From: Polynucleobacter sp. 31A-FELB
Lineage (GTDB): Bacteria; Pseudomonadota; Gammaproteobacteria; Burkholderiales; Burkholderiaceae
Assembly (NCBI RefSeq): GCF_018882405.1
Contig: NZ_JACVOO010000005.1
Span: 62,001 to 126,000 of the forward strand
Length of the DNA: 64,000 nucleotides
Direction: 5' to 3'
The notes under the pieces were generated by a model. The model was not told the origin of the DNA and searched no databases. It saw nothing but the letters and a program-made list of their open reading frames with translations. A program made the position numbers and the translations under genes. Of the stretch, positions 46,609 to 57,755 are shown in pieces; positions within the stretch are counted from its first letter, which is position 1, and every line of letters begins with the position of its first letter.

Positions 46609-46659
46609 ATGCCAACGCTAGCGCGGGATTCGTCGTCCGGAGGGGCGCCGCGCTGGCAT
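46609..46659 (-). other. GC-rich bulged hairpin between ftsZ and the peroxiredoxin gene
   Basis: On the plus strand ATGCC and AGCGCGG (with AACGCT between them) pair with CCGCGCT and GGCAT. This makes 12 bp with a 6-nt bulge and a 21-nt loop. It is far richer in GC than its flanks. There is no T-tract, so it is not a normal rho-independent terminator. It may block transcription or nucleases at the end of the dcw transcript, or be a repeat-type element. Confidence 0.55.
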
Positions 46660-46690
46660 TCTGCAACTACATATTGTATTGAGCAGTGGT

Positions 46691-48031
46691 TTAGTCTGCT
46701 TGCTTACGTAAAAAGGCTGGGATTTCGTAGTAATCAGCCCCTTTATCCAACATGGTTTTTGCCTGTGGTGAGCTATCAGCACCTAATGTAGGAGCTGGTG
46801 TAGCTTCACGTGAACTACGGAATACCCGTGGCAAATCATATTGGCTGTAATCGACTCCGCTAGTTGCTGGTTGAGCAGCCATCGAAGGCGCACTACCCGC
46901 ACCTGTCATCGCCAAACCAGCGCTAGTGCTTAAAGCTGAATCAAGACTTACCTTGCTCATTGCTGCTGAAGCACTTGCTGGAGCAAAGCTATTCAAGTCA
47001 GCCATTGTTGGCATCGCATCATGCGTACCAGTAGCTTGTCTCCAAACTACTTCTGGTTGATGATGTTGACGTGCTTGTGGATTATTCAAGCCAGTAGCCA
47101 CTACAGTAACGCGCAAGGCATCACCTAGGCTCTCGTCATATACAGTACCAAAGATCACAGTAGCATCATCTGCAGCATAGCCACGGATCGCTGCCATCAC
47201 TTCACGAGTCTCAGACAACTTCAATGAACGGCTAGCAGTGATATTTACCAATACGCCACGCGCACCAGACAAATCAACACCTTCGAGTAATGGTGATGCA
47301 ACCGCAGCTTCAGCGGCCAAGCGTGCACGATCCATGCCAGAAACTGTTGCAGTTCCCATCATCGCCTTACCTTGCTCGCCCATTACTGTTTTCACGTCCT
47401 CAAAGTCGACGTTGATCAAACCTTGTACGTTAATGATTTCTGCAATACCTGAAACAGCGTTATGCAATACATCATCTGCGCATGCGAATGCCTTATCAAA
47501 CTCAGCATCCTCACCCATCACTTCGAATAGTTTCTCATTGAGAACTACGATCAATGAATCTACATATGACTCAAGCTCAGCTGCACCATTTTCTGCAACC
47601 TTCAAACGCTTCACGCCTTCAAAGTCAAATGGTTTGCTAATAACGCCCACAGTCAAAATACCCATCTCTTTAGCAACTTGAGCAACGATTGGCGCTGCAC
47701 CAGTACCTGTGCCACCACCCATACCAGCAGTGATAAACACCATATGTGCACCTTGCAATGTATCTGCAATACGAGCACGCGCCTCTTCAGCAGAAGCTGC
47801 ACCGATTTCAGGCTTTGCGCCAGCACCGAGTCCGCTAGAGCCTAGTTGCAAATTCACAGATGCCTCAGAACGCTGTAAAGCGCCAGCATCGGTGTTCATG
47901 CAAATAAACTCTACGCCATTAACACCGCGACGAATCATGTGCTGAACTGCATTACCACCTGCACCACCAACTCCAACCACTTTAATAATGGTTTTGCCGG
48001 CTGTTTCTTGATCTAACATTTCAAATTCCAT
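46691..48031 (-). CDS. ftsZ: Cell division GTPase FtsZ
   Basis: The 446-residue tubulin homologue has the signature [17 protein letters not shown] near the N-terminus and the C-terminal conserved peptide [13 protein letters not shown] for binding FtsA, ZipA and others. A Ala/Ser-rich linker (about 330-425) connects core and tail. It forms the Z ring. Ribosome-binding site TAGGAGGG precedes the ATG. An ATG at 48019 (MLDQET) is an alternative start. Confidence 0.98.
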   Translation of the reverse strand: MEFEMLDQETAGKTIIKVVGVGGAGGNAVQHMIRRGVNGVEFICMNTDAGALQRSEASVNLQLGSSGLGAGAKPEIGAASAEEARARIADTLQGAHMVFITAGMGGGTGTGAAPIVAQVAKEMGILTVGVISKPFDFEGVKRLKVAENGAAELESYVDSLIVVLNEKLFEVMGEDAEFDKAFACADDVLHNAVSGIAEIINVQGLINVDFEDVKTVMGEQGKAMMGTATVSGMDRARLAAEAAVASPLLEGVDLSGARGVLVNITASRSLKLSETREVMAAIRGYAADDATVIFGTVYDESLGDALRVTVVATGLNNPQARQHHQPEVVWRQATGTHDAMPTMADLNSFAPASASAAMSKVSLDSALSTSAGLAMTGAGSAPSMAAQPATSGVDYSQYDLPRVFRSSREATPAPTLGADSSPQAKTMLDKGADYYEIPAFLRKQAD

Positions 48032-48076
48032 ATACCCTCCTAGGTAATAAGTACTACGTTGACGACGACGAAAAAC

Positions 48077-49312
48077 TTAAAAATTTCCTGCGAACCATTC
48101 CTTCATGCGCGAAATCACACTTTGCAACGCGCCTGACTGAGATACTCGACGGCCACGCAACAACTGCGCCTGACCTTCCATTAATAAACCGATGCTGGTA
48201 GCAAAACGTGGGCTACGCAAAACTTCATGCAGATGGCCCCGGTACTCAGGGGTGCCGATACGTGCTGGACGTAAAAACACTTGCTCAGCAAGCTCAACCA
48301 TGCCTGGCATTAAAGAAGTTCCACCAGTCAGCACGATCCCTGAAGACACCATATCTTCGTAACCTGAATCTCGAACTACACCACGCACCAAGGTAAATAA
48401 CTCTTCTACACGCGGCTCAATAACGGCTGCTAAAGCCTGCTTAGACATTGGACGTGGCTCGCGATCTCCAACTCCGGGCACATCAATCATGGTGGTTGGA
48501 TCTGCCATATCTTGACGAGCAATGCCATATTGAATCTTGAGATCTTCCGCATCAATCGTCGGCGTACGCAATGCCATCGCAATGTCATTAGTAATTTGAT
48601 CGCCTGCAATCGGAATCACAGCAGTATGTCGAATAGAGCCCTGGCAATAGATAGCGATATCAGTTGTGCCGCCACCAATATCAACTAAGACAACGCCCAA
48701 CTCTTTTTCATCTTCTGTTAGCACAGCCAAGCTCGATGCTAGCGGCTGCAAAATAAGATCATTCACTTCCAAGCCACAGCGACGCACACACTTCACAATA
48801 TTTTGCGCAGCACTAACAGCGCCAGTGACAATGTGCACTTTCACTTCTAGGCGCAAACCACTCATACCGATTGGCTCACGCACATCTTCTTGCCCATCAA
48901 TAATGAATTCTTGAACAAGGATGTGAAGGATTTGCTGATCTGTAGGGATGTTGATTGCTTTGGCAGTTTCCAGGACGCGCTCAACATCTCCAGCGCTAAC
49001 CTCTTTATCGCGAATGGCCACCATACCGCTAGAGTTAAAACTCACAATGTGATTTCCAGCGATACCAGTAAAGACTTGAACGATCTGGCGATCTGCCATG
49101 ACCTCAGCTTCTTCTAGCGCCTTTTGAATGGATTGGACAGTAGCTTCAATATTGACAACTACGCCTTTCTTCAGGCCTTTAGATGCAGTTTGGCCAACGC
49201 CAACGACATTAAATTGGCCATCCGGCGCCAATTCAGCAACCAAAGCAACCACCTTGGAGGTCCCAATATCTAATCCGACCAATAAATCGCGGTTGTCTTT
49301 ACTCATTCTCAT
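48077..49312 (-). CDS. ftsA: Cell division protein FtsA
   Basis: The 411-residue actin-like protein has LLVGLDIGTSKVVALV, VVLVDIGGGTTDIAIY, and a C-terminal amphipathic helix (VISRMKEWFAGNF) that anchors it to the membrane. It tethers FtsZ to the inner membrane. The ATG at 49306 (MSKDNRD) may be used instead of 49312. Gap to ftsQ is 3 nt. Confidence 0.97.
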   Translation of the reverse strand: MRMSKDNRDLLVGLDIGTSKVVALVAELAPDGQFNVVGVGQTASKGLKKGVVVNIEATVQSIQKALEEAEVMADRQIVQVFTGIAGNHIVSFNSSGMVAIRDKEVSAGDVERVLETAKAINIPTDQQILHILVQEFIIDGQEDVREPIGMSGLRLEVKVHIVTGAVSAAQNIVKCVRRCGLEVNDLILQPLASSLAVLTEDEKELGVVLVDIGGGTTDIAIYCQGSIRHTAVIPIAGDQITNDIAMALRTPTIDAEDLKIQYGIARQDMADPTTMIDVPGVGDREPRPMSKQALAAVIEPRVEELFTLVRGVVRDSGYEDMVSSGIVLTGGTSLMPGMVELAEQVFLRPARIGTPEYRGHLHEVLRSPRFATSIGLLMEGQAQLLRGRRVSQSGALQSVISRMKEWFAGNF

Positions 49313-49315
49313 TCC

Positions 49316-50182
49316 TCATTGCTTCTGCTCACTTTTCTTGCCATCTGCTTCATTCTTTTTCAAACTTGCCGAAGCAAGATGCACTGCAAAACCATTTGCA
49401 TAGCGCAAATCAATTGCGTCTACGCGATTAGCCCATTTCTCTTGAACTTGCGGCCAGTATTTAAAGAGTCGCGCTACACGATCCTCGGTTAATGTTTTGT
49501 CGGAGTTCTCTTCATCCCTACCGAACTCCACCTTCATACCGTTGGATAACCTCACATGCCAGGCATAGCGCTCAGAGAGGGTTAAGCTTTTTACTTCTGC
49601 ACTCCAAGGCTTAAACCAAGCGTTCGCTTTTTCATACAAGCGCATCACTTCTTTGCTTGCATCTTCTGGTCCAGAGAAATCAATCAACTGAATTCCGTCT
49701 CCCACATCAGAAACACGACCAGCAAATAGCTCACCATGGGTATTCATTAAGGTATGGCTATCGACTCCACCCCAAGTACCAAATGGCTTTTGCTCTTCAA
49801 TGCTCACAATTAATCCGTTGGGCCAGACTCTACGAACATTGGCATGACGCACCCATGGCATAGACTCGAAACCACGCTTCACATCTTCCAATCTCACGCT
49901 AAAGAAGTTTCCCTGGACCGTCTCTAAGACTTGTTGCTTCACTACAGGCTTATTAATATGCTTCAGCGTTTGTCCAGCTACCGGCTCAATCACTATTTGG
50001 CGCAATGCAAAGACGGGTCGTTGACTCAACCACACTAAAATTCCAACGCAAACCATGACCGCGAAACAGCGCATCAAGAAACGGCTCAGCTTTTGCATCC
50101 GCTCGGGATGATTCCAAAGCGGAGACGCCAGTGAAGCAAATACTTCACCGAAGCCATTTAAGAAGGCGCTCATCCGACTCAT
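49316..50182 (-). CDS. ftsQ: Cell division protein FtsQ
   Basis: The 288-residue bitopic protein has a cytoplasmic N-terminus, one membrane segment (about 35-55), a POTRA domain (about 60-130, [19 protein letters not shown] near its start) and the beta domain. It joins FtsL and FtsB in the divisome. The C-terminal 15 residues are Lys-rich. It overlaps ddlB by 4 nt. Confidence 0.94.
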   Translation of the reverse strand: MSRMSAFLNGFGEVFASLASPLWNHPERMQKLSRFLMRCFAVMVCVGILVWLSQRPVFALRQIVIEPVAGQTLKHINKPVVKQQVLETVQGNFFSVRLEDVKRGFESMPWVRHANVRRVWPNGLIVSIEEQKPFGTWGGVDSHTLMNTHGELFAGRVSDVGDGIQLIDFSGPEDASKEVMRLYEKANAWFKPWSAEVKSLTLSERYAWHVRLSNGMKVEFGRDEENSDKTLTEDRVARLFKYWPQVQEKWANRVDAIDLRYANGFAVHLASASLKKNEADGKKSEQKQ

Positions 50183-51192
50183 GCTTGCGCAGCCCCCTTG
50201 GTATTTAAGGTTTGGCTAATGACCCAGAGAACTAATTCAGCATATTCAACACCGGCTGCTTTGGCGGCCATTGGAACTAAAGAATGCGAAGTCATACCTG
50301 GAGATGTATTCATCTCCAAGAGATAGGGTTTGCCGGTTTTTTGATCCAACATCACATCAGCACGCCCCCAGGTTTTACAGCCAAGGGTGCGATAAGCAGC
50401 TAAAGCTAAATCTTGAACCGCTTTATTTACTTCTGGCGCTAAGCCAGTTGGGCACAAGTATTTAGTCTCATCAGAGAAATACTTATTATGGAAATCGTAA
50501 TTGGCTTCTGGTGGAATGATTTTGATTACAGGCAATGCCTCGGCATTTTCTCCAAATCCAACCAATGGGCAAGTTAACTCATCACCAACAATACAAGTTT
50601 CAGCAATCACCTTTTTATCCATCCCTGCAGCTAACTTATAGGCCGCAGGCAACTCTTCGACAGATTTCACTTTAGTAAGACCAAGTGAAGAGCCTTCATG
50701 CGCTGGCTTGACAATCAATGGCAAACCTAAGTGCTTCACCACTGCATTCCAATCACTATCAGCTTTTAGCTCCTGAAACTCTGGAGTTGAAAGACCGCTA
50801 CTGAGCCAGACAAGCTTAGTAGCAATTTTGTCGATCGCTAGTGCAGATGCCAGTACACCGCTACCGGTATAAGGCAAACCTAAAAGCTCAAGCAATCCTT
50901 GGATCGTGCCATCTTCACCGTAGCGTCCATGTAAGGAAATAAAGATACGGTCAAATTTTTCATTTGCTAATTCAGTTGGGCAACGTAATCCTGGATCAAA
51001 TGGATGCGCATCCACCCCTTTAGAGAGTAGCGCTTCTAATACGCCATTACCCGACATCAAGGAAATCTCACGCTCGCCAGAACGACCGCCAAGCAATACA
51101 CCGACCCGACCAAGCGATTTGACATCTAGATTTGCGAGCTCTTGCTTCACTCGCTCACCCCAAGAAAGCAATTGTTGATTTTGCTTAGACAT
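50179..51192 (-). CDS. ddlB: D-alanine--D-alanine ligase
   Basis: The ATP-grasp ligase has [38 protein letters not shown], and [16 protein letters not shown]. It makes the D-Ala-D-Ala dipeptide for the stem peptide. The ATG at 51192 (MSKQNQQLL, 337 residues, 8-nt overlap with murC) fits better than the upstream frame to 51240, which would overlap murC by 56 nt. Confidence 0.96.
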   Translation of the reverse strand: MSKQNQQLLSWGERVKQELANLDVKSLGRVGVLLGGRSGEREISLMSGNGVLEALLSKGVDAHPFDPGLRCPTELANEKFDRIFISLHGRYGEDGTIQGLLELLGLPYTGSGVLASALAIDKIATKLVWLSSGLSTPEFQELKADSDWNAVVKHLGLPLIVKPAHEGSSLGLTKVKSVEELPAAYKLAAGMDKKVIAETCIVGDELTCPLVGFGENAEALPVIKIIPPEANYDFHNKYFSDETKYLCPTGLAPEVNKAVQDLALAAYRTLGCKTWGRADVMLDQKTGKPYLLEMNTSPGMTSHSLVPMAAKAAGVEYAELVLWVISQTLNTKGAAQA

Positions 51193-52621
51193 GTTTTGCC
51201 TCCGCCAATACATGAGGCAAGCCAGAGATAGAGCCTGCACCCATCGTGATTAAGACATCACCATCACGCAATAAGCTGCTGAGCTTTTCTGGCATCTCAG
51301 TAACGCTCGGGGCAAAGGCCACAGCCGCACCATCCAAAGAGCCCTTCAAATTTTGATCAGTCGTAAGCGCCGCCTTCATGAGGCTTTGACCATCAGCGCC
51401 TGGAATCTTAGCTTCGCCAGCTGGGTAAACCTCGGTTAACACGAGAGCATCAAAGTTTTTGAGTACTTGCACAAACTCACCAAAACAATCACGCGTTCTT
51501 GTAAAGCGATGGGGTTGGAATGCCAATACCAAGCGTCGATCAGGATAAGCCCCACGTGCTGCAGATAAAGTGGCCGCCATTTCAACAGGATGATGTCCGT
51601 AGTCATCTATCAATGTGAAACTTCCACCCGATGCCAAAGGAATTTCTCCGTATCTTTGAAAGCGTCGACCAACACCACTAAATTCAGATAAAGCCTTCAC
51701 AATAGCTTCATTACCCACTCCAAGCTCTGTCGCAATACCAATCGCCGCCAAGGCATTACGTACATTATGTAAGCCCGGTAAATTTAATTGCACTTCAAGT
51801 CGACCTGGCTTATTGCCATGACGGCGTACAGTTTTACGATCAACCGTAAAGTGCATGCGAGTACCTTCAGCGCGCACATTACTTGCACGAATATCTGCAT
51901 CTTCAGATAAGCCGTAGCGCAATACCGGTTGAGATACAAACGGAATAATGTCGCGAACATTCGCATCATCAATACAAAGCACTGCAACGCCATAAAAAGG
52001 CATGCGCTGAATAAATTGGACAAATGCTTGCTTCAACCTTGCCATGTCATGCTGATAGGTATCCATGTGATCAGCATCAATATTGGTGACCACTTCCATC
52101 GCTGGAAATAATTGGAGGAAAGAGGCGTCAGACTCATCCGCTTCAACCACAATAAAGTCACCCTGACCTAAGCGCGCATTAGCACCTGCGGAATTTAACT
52201 TGCCACCAATCACAAAGGTTGGATCTAAACCACCTTCGGCCAAGACTGAGGCAACCAAACTAGTTGTTGTTGTTTTGCCATGAGTGCCAGCAATCGCAAT
52301 GCCCTGCTTTAGGCGCATGAGCTCGCCGAGCATGACAGCACGTTGAATCACAGGCACCTTAGCTGCGCGAGCAGCCAGTACCTCAGGATTGTTTCCTGCA
52401 ACTGCAGTAGAAATCACTACCGCTTCTGCGGTGCCAATATTTTTAGGGTCATGCCCAATGTGAATGACCGCACCCAAATCCTTTAAGCGCTTAGTAGCAG
52501 CGCCTTCCGCTAAGTCAGATCCGGATACTTGATAACCCAGATTCAGGAGCACTTCGGCAATACCGCTCATGCCTGCGCCGCCAATGCCAACAAAATGTAT
52601 TTGCTGAACGATATGTTTCAT
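51185..52621 (-). CDS. murC: UDP-N-acetylmuramate--L-alanine ligase
   Basis: From the ATG at 52621 the protein is 478 residues: [23 protein letters not shown] loop [11 protein letters not shown], and [10 protein letters not shown]. It adds the first amino acid to UDP-MurNAc. The ATG overlaps the murG stop (ATGA). A start at 52648 would add nine residues inside murG and is less likely. Confidence 0.97.
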   Translation of the reverse strand: MKHIVQQIHFVGIGGAGMSGIAEVLLNLGYQVSGSDLAEGAATKRLKDLGAVIHIGHDPKNIGTAEAVVISTAVAGNNPEVLAARAAKVPVIQRAVMLGELMRLKQGIAIAGTHGKTTTTSLVASVLAEGGLDPTFVIGGKLNSAGANARLGQGDFIVVEADESDASFLQLFPAMEVVTNIDADHMDTYQHDMARLKQAFVQFIQRMPFYGVAVLCIDDANVRDIIPFVSQPVLRYGLSEDADIRASNVRAEGTRMHFTVDRKTVRRHGNKPGRLEVQLNLPGLHNVRNALAAIGIATELGVGNEAIVKALSEFSGVGRRFQRYGEIPLASGGSFTLIDDYGHHPVEMAATLSAARGAYPDRRLVLAFQPHRFTRTRDCFGEFVQVLKNFDALVLTEVYPAGEAKIPGADGQSLMKAALTTDQNLKGSLDGAAVAFAPSVTEMPEKLSSLLRDGDVLITMGAGSISGLPHVLAEAKHV

Positions 52622-53691
52622 ATACCAACTCCTGCACAGTCTGCACATATCTCGGCTACCCGCTGAGTTGCATGGGGCTTAGCTAAAGTATGGGCACGCT
52701 CAGCCATCACCTGTAAATCTTGGCGGCTAAAGTTTTGAATCATGGATGCGAGATCCTGTGGATTGAGATCTTGTTGTGGGAGCAGAATTGCTGCGTCTGA
52801 ATCTGACAAGAAGCGTGCATTCGCCGTCTGATGATCATCAATCGCATAGGGGAATGGGATCAAGCAGGATGCAACACCGCAAGCCGCGATTTCTGAAACA
52901 GTCATCGCGCCAGAACGGCAGATAACGAGATCCGCTTGAGCATAGGCGCTTGGCATGTCGTCAATGAAAGGACGAATGTCTGCATTAACGCCTAAGTCGG
53001 CATAGCGCTGCTGTAAATCTGCGAGATGTTTATCGCCCGCCTGATGGATCACATGTGGACGTGCGTCTTTATCCATCAATGCCAGGGCCGCTGGAATTGC
53101 TTCATTTAAAGCAGCCGCACCTAAGCTGCCACCAACTACCAATATCGACAAAGGTCCAGTGCGCGCTTCATATCGTTTTGCTGGCGCGCCCACAGCTTCA
53201 AACTCTTCACGGATTGGATTGCCAACCCATTCAGCATGGGCCATCGTATCTGGGAAGCCAGTCAATGTACGCATAGCAATTTTGGCTAGGGCACGATTAG
53301 CGCTTCCCGCCACAGAATTAGCCTCATGCAGAACCAATGGCCTCTTCAAAAACTTCGTCATCAAGCCGCCGGGAAATGTAATGTATCCGCCCATACCTAA
53401 AACGACATTTGGCTTAATACGGCGCATGATCTTCAGACTCTGAAAGCTCGCTCTTGCAAGATTGAATGGCAACATCAATTTTGCTTTGATGCCTTTGCCA
53501 CGTAAGCCGCCAAACTCAACTGCCTCAAATGGGAAGTCACATGCTTTTACCAGGCGATATTCCATGCCACTTTGATTACCAAGCCAAAAAACTTTCCAGC
53601 CACAGATGCGTAGATATTCAGCAACAGCTAAGCCTGGGAAAATATGCCCCCCAGTACCGCCGGCCATAATCAAGATGGATGGCTTGGTCAT
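52618..53691 (-). CDS. murG: Undecaprenyldiphospho-muramoylpentapeptide N-acetylglucosaminyltransferase
   Basis: The 357-residue GT-B enzyme has the N-terminal [17 protein letters not shown] loop and the C-terminal [17 protein letters not shown] donor site. It adds GlcNAc to lipid I to give lipid II at the inner face of the membrane. It overlaps ftsW by 4 nt and murC by 4 nt. Confidence 0.97.
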   Translation of the reverse strand: MTKPSILIMAGGTGGHIFPGLAVAEYLRICGWKVFWLGNQSGMEYRLVKACDFPFEAVEFGGLRGKGIKAKLMLPFNLARASFQSLKIMRRIKPNVVLGMGGYITFPGGLMTKFLKRPLVLHEANSVAGSANRALAKIAMRTLTGFPDTMAHAEWVGNPIREEFEAVGAPAKRYEARTGPLSILVVGGSLGAAALNEAIPAALALMDKDARPHVIHQAGDKHLADLQQRYADLGVNADIRPFIDDMPSAYAQADLVICRSGAMTVSEIAACGVASCLIPFPYAIDDHQTANARFLSDSDAAILLPQQDLNPQDLASMIQNFSRQDLQVMAERAHTLAKPHATQRVAEICADCAGVGI

Positions 53692-54959
53692 AGCTTGCCA
53701 CCCCGCATCAAGATTCGGTTCTCATAATCAATACGCAGGAGCATGGCGACTGCCACTGCATTCATCAAAATTCCTGAACCGCCATAACTGACTAAAGGAA
53801 GAGTCAAGCCTTTGGTAGGAAGTAGGCCTAAGTTCACGCCCATATTGATAAATGCCTGCCAACCAATCCATATCGCAACACCTTTAGCAGCAAGGCCAGC
53901 AAAACTACGATCCAATTGCAAAGCAGTACGACCAATCAAGAATGCACGACGTACGATCCAATAGAACAAGAAGATCATCACCACTACGCCAACGAATCCA
54001 AGCTCTTCACCAATCACAGCCATGATGAAATCAGTATGCGCTTCAGGAAGGTAATGTAATTTTTCAACACTACCGCCTAGACCCAAACCAAACCATTCGC
54101 CACGGCCGAATGCCATGAGTGAATGAGTTAATTGATAACCTTTATTTGCTGCATTGTCGACTTGCCATGGATCCATAAACGCCAGCATGCGACCGCGACG
54201 GAATGGAGAAAGAGCAATCATCGTGGCACCGCTCATCAAGCCAACCAAGATCAAGCCGCCAAACAACTTAGCGTTAATGCCGCCTAAGAACAAAATTCCA
54301 AAAGCAATTAAAGCTACCACCACGAATGCGCCCATGTCAGGTTCAGCCATCAGTAGGCCGCCAACTAAGGCAACAGCGATACCCATGGGCAACATGCCCT
54401 TAACAAATGAGTGGAGATACTCTTGACGCTGCACTGTGTAGCTTGCGGCAAAAATCACTGCAGCAAATTTCATTAATTCAGATGGCTGGAAGTTCATCAG
54501 ACCCAATGGAATCCAACGCTTCGCACCGTTTACGCCCTTGCCTACGCCAGGGATGAGAACAGCAATCAAGAGTAAAACCGTAAAGCCAAAAATGACCGGT
54601 GAATAACGATCCCAAACTTTTGTTGGAATCTTGAATGCCCAAATACCAACACCGATGGCAATTGCCAATGAAATGCAATGCCGAATTAAGAAGAAGTTGC
54701 TGCTGTAATTTGCATACTTAGGACCATCAGCCAAAGTAATGGATGCGGAGTAGACCATGACTAAACCGATCAAGGCTAAAGACAGTACCGCCCAAACTAA
54801 CAATTGGTCGTAGTCCATCATGCGTGAGCGAGTTTGCTCAACACCAGATACTGCATCTCTCAAGCCACTGCGGAAATTGTCTATCCCACCTCTGGAGAAA
54901 TTCCAGAAGCGGCCAAGGCCCAAACGATTCTCAGGAAAAAGTTTTTCCTTCAAACTCAT
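53688..54959 (-). CDS. ftsW: SEDS peptidoglycan polymerase FtsW
   Basis: The 423-residue protein has about ten membrane segments, the SEDS motifs GVNGAKRWI and LPLVSYGGSG, and AEPDMGAFVV with the catalytic Asp. It polymerises septal glycan with FtsI (62.5 kb). The N-terminal cytoplasmic extension (about 45 residues) is longer than in many homologues. Confidence 0.96.
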   Translation of the reverse strand: MSLKEKLFPENRLGLGRFWNFSRGGIDNFRSGLRDAVSGVEQTRSRMMDYDQLLVWAVLSLALIGLVMVYSASITLADGPKYANYSSNFFLIRHCISLAIAIGVGIWAFKIPTKVWDRYSPVIFGFTVLLLIAVLIPGVGKGVNGAKRWIPLGLMNFQPSELMKFAAVIFAASYTVQRQEYLHSFVKGMLPMGIAVALVGGLLMAEPDMGAFVVVALIAFGILFLGGINAKLFGGLILVGLMSGATMIALSPFRRGRMLAFMDPWQVDNAANKGYQLTHSLMAFGRGEWFGLGLGGSVEKLHYLPEAHTDFIMAVIGEELGFVGVVVMIFLFYWIVRRAFLIGRTALQLDRSFAGLAAKGVAIWIGWQAFINMGVNLGLLPTKGLTLPLVSYGGSGILMNAVAVAMLLRIDYENRILMRGGKL

Positions 54960-56575
54960 GCATGGACTCCTTCGAATTGCATTCCCAATTCTTGAACTTC
55001 AGCAACGAATGCTTCAGCTCGTGCTACGTAATCGCTGAACTGATCAAAGCTAGCGCAAGCTGGTGAGAGTAAAACGATGTCACCAGACTGAGCTTGTTTT
55101 GCAGCTTCTGCCACTGCACTTTGGAGGGTCTCACTCATGACGCACGGCACTGCATCAGCTAAAGCCTCAGCAATAATTGGGGCGTCTTTACCAATCAGGA
55201 AAACACCTTTTACAAAGCGCAATGCAGGATCACGTAAAGGACTAAAGTCCTGGCCTTTTCCTTCACCACCAGCAATCAACCAGATCCGCTTGCCAGCCTC
55301 ATTGGCACTTAAACCATTGAGCGCAGCTACAGTGGCACCCACATTGGTGCCTTTACTGTCATCCACATACTCAACATTCGACACAATCGAAACACTTTGA
55401 ACGCGATGCGGTTCACCGTGGTAGTCACGCAAACCATGTAAAAGCATATTCATTGGCAAACCAGCTGCGCGCGCCAAGGCCAATGAAGCTAATGCATTCA
55501 AGGCATTGTGGCGACCACGAATGCGTAAAGCATCAGCAGGTATTAAACGCTTTAGTCTTAACGGCTCTTCCTCTACAGCGGCTGCTTTACGACGACGCTT
55601 AGGTTGAGGCTCAAGATCTTCATCTACCTCAGCCCAAACTAGCCAATCAATTCCACCGGCACGTAGATCATGCTCGATTCCAAAGGCACCCTGCTCATCA
55701 GGTCGGCCTGCGCCAAAAGTAATAACGGATTTATTTGCTTTTTGCTCGTCAGTCAGTAAATTCATTGCTAATGAATCATCACGATTCAGAATGCAAATAG
55801 TGTCTTGCCCAAAAATATTCGCTTTTGCATCAACATAGGCCTGCATATCACCGTGCCAATCTAAGTGATCTTGCGTAATATTTAATACAGTTGCTGCTGT
55901 TGCATTAAAGGTACTTGTGTAAACCAATTGGAAGCTAGAGAGTTCCAACACCCAAATCTCAGGCATATCTACAACTTGATCAGACTCATCCAAGCAAGAC
56001 ATCAACTTATCTAAAGCCGCTGGGCTGATATTTCCAGCAACAGCAACTCTCTTGCCAGCACGCTCACACAACTGTCCTGTCAGTGCAGTCGTAGTTGTCT
56101 TTCCATTGGTTCCAGTAATTGCCAATAAGGCCGGCTTGTATTGAGACGCTGCGACTTGGGCCATGCGATCTAATGCAGCAATAGCTCTGGCAAAGAATTC
56201 CAATTCCCCCCAGATATCAATATTGGATTCTTGCGCCTTAGCCAAGAATGAAGCTGTTGGTTCTTGAAGTGGAGATAAGCCAGGGCTAATTCCGATGACA
56301 TCAATATTCTTTAAATTAATGTCGTCAAGAGGTCCAAAGAAAGCATCCTGAAGCCCTGCAAATTCAAGATCAGCCAACCAGGCTTTTTGTCGCTCATTCA
56401 GCTTTTCGCGATCACGTGTATCAGCCAGACTAACCTTAGCAGCATTTCGCAAACACCACTTAGCCATTGCATATCCAGACTCTCCCAATCCTAAGATTAA
56501 GAAATGTTGAGGTGCTTGATAACCCTCATCTGCGATGAGAGCTGGGTTAGCGAAGGCTTGGTCTAAGTTATGCAT
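54956..56575 (-). CDS. murD: UDP-N-acetylmuramoyl-L-alanine--D-glutamate ligase
   Basis: The Mur ligase has the ATP loop ITGTNGKTTTTALTG, SSFQLVYT, NITQDHLDWHG and DDSKGTNVGAT. It adds D-glutamate. At 539 residues it is longer than the usual 440-500. Much of the excess is a charged insertion around residues 318-350 (EPQPKRRRKAAAVEEEPLRL) between the central and C-terminal regions. Confidence 0.95.
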   Translation of the reverse strand: MHNLDQAFANPALIADEGYQAPQHFLILGLGESGYAMAKWCLRNAAKVSLADTRDREKLNERQKAWLADLEFAGLQDAFFGPLDDINLKNIDVIGISPGLSPLQEPTASFLAKAQESNIDIWGELEFFARAIAALDRMAQVAASQYKPALLAITGTNGKTTTTALTGQLCERAGKRVAVAGNISPAALDKLMSCLDESDQVVDMPEIWVLELSSFQLVYTSTFNATAATVLNITQDHLDWHGDMQAYVDAKANIFGQDTICILNRDDSLAMNLLTDEQKANKSVITFGAGRPDEQGAFGIEHDLRAGGIDWLVWAEVDEDLEPQPKRRRKAAAVEEEPLRLKRLIPADALRIRGRHNALNALASLALARAAGLPMNMLLHGLRDYHGEPHRVQSVSIVSNVEYVDDSKGTNVGATVAALNGLSANEAGKRIWLIAGGEGKGQDFSPLRDPALRFVKGVFLIGKDAPIIAEALADAVPCVMSETLQSAVAEAAKQAQSGDIVLLSPACASFDQFSDYVARAEAFVAEVQELGMQFEGVHA

Positions 56576-56585
56576 ATTCTTTGGC

Positions 56586-57755
56586 TTACCGTAATTTCAG
56601 GCTGGAGAGGCCAATGAGAACTAATAAAATGGTGATGATCCAGAAGCGAACAACTACCTGTGTTTCGCGCCAGCCACCCAACTCAAAATGGTGATGTAGT
56701 GGCGCCATCCTAAAAATACGACGACCCTCACCAAAACGCTTCTTGGTAAATTTGAACCAAAATACTTGCAGCATTACTGACAGTGTTTCTGCCACAAAAA
56801 TTCCGCCCATGACAAAGAGCACAATTTCCTGGCGAACAATCACGGCAATAGTACCGAGTGCACCACCTAATGCGAGCGCACCAACATCACCCATAAATAC
56901 TTGAGCAGGATGTGTGTTGTACCAAAGGAATGCCAGCCCCGCACCACCCATAGCGCCACAGAAAATCATTAGCTCACCTGCGCCAGGAATATATGGGAAC
57001 AATAAATACTTTGCATAAATTGCATTACCCATCACATAAGCAAAAGCACCTAGAGCGGCACCAACCAATATCACCGGCATGATGACTAAGCCATCAAGAC
57101 CATCAGTTAAGTTCACGGCATTACTACTACCAACAATCACCAAGTAACTCAAAATAATGAAGCCCATTACTCCCAAGGGGTAGCTCACCTCTTTCATAAA
57201 AGGAATCAGCAAGTTTGATTTTGCTGGTAGATCCAAAGCGAAGCCGCTTTTGAGCCAATCAAAGAACAACTGCAAGACCTTGAGGTTATTTACTTCGGAT
57301 ACAGAGAAAGCTAAATAAATAGCGGCAAATAATCCAATCAAAGTCTGCCAAAAGAATTTTTCTCGTGAGGCCATTCCTTTAGGATCTTTGCGGGCTACTT
57401 TTCGATAGTCATCAACCCAACCCACCAAACCAAATCCAAAAGTCACAATCATCACAATCCAAATAAAGCGATTGCTTAAATCAGCCCACAACATGCAGGA
57501 TATAAAAATACCCAAAAGGATCAGTACACCACCCATTGTTGGGGTGCCTGATTTCACTAAATGGGTTTGTGGGCCATCCGTACGAACCGCTTGACCCATC
57601 TTCAATGCAGTCAGCTTCCGAATAACCCATGGACCAGCCGCCAAGCCAATTAGCAAAGCAGTCACTGTTGCCATTACCGCTCTAAAAGTGATGTAGTTAA
57701 AGACTCGGAAAAATCCAAAATCATCCTGTAACCATTGTGCCAATATCAAGAGCAT
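56586..57755 (-). CDS. mraY: Phospho-N-acetylmuramoyl-pentapeptide transferase
   Basis: The 389-residue membrane enzyme has ten predicted segments and the Asp motifs DDYRK and NLTDGLDGL, plus MAPLHHHFE near the end. It makes lipid I from UDP-MurNAc-pentapeptide and undecaprenyl phosphate. It overlaps murF by 10 nt. Confidence 0.97.
   Translation of the reverse strand: MLLILAQWLQDDFGFFRVFNYITFRAVMATVTALLIGLAAGPWVIRKLTALKMGQAVRTDGPQTHLVKSGTPTMGGVLILLGIFISCMLWADLSNRFIWIVMIVTFGFGLVGWVDDYRKVARKDPKGMASREKFFWQTLIGLFAAIYLAFSVSEVNNLKVLQLFFDWLKSGFALDLPAKSNLLIPFMKEVSYPLGVMGFIILSYLVIVGSSNAVNLTDGLDGLVIMPVILVGAALGAFAYVMGNAIYAKYLLFPYIPGAGELMIFCGAMGGAGLAFLWYNTHPAQVFMGDVGALALGGALGTIAVIVRQEIVLFVMGGIFVAETLSVMLQVFWFKFTKKRFGEGRRIFRMAPLHHHFELGGWRETQVVVRFWIITILLVLIGLSSLKLR

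Noticed and set aside
47238-47681. 147-codon plus-strand frame opposite ftsZ
   Set aside because: It lies entirely antisense to the conserved GTPase core of ftsZ and is of Ser/Thr/Pro-rich complement composition.
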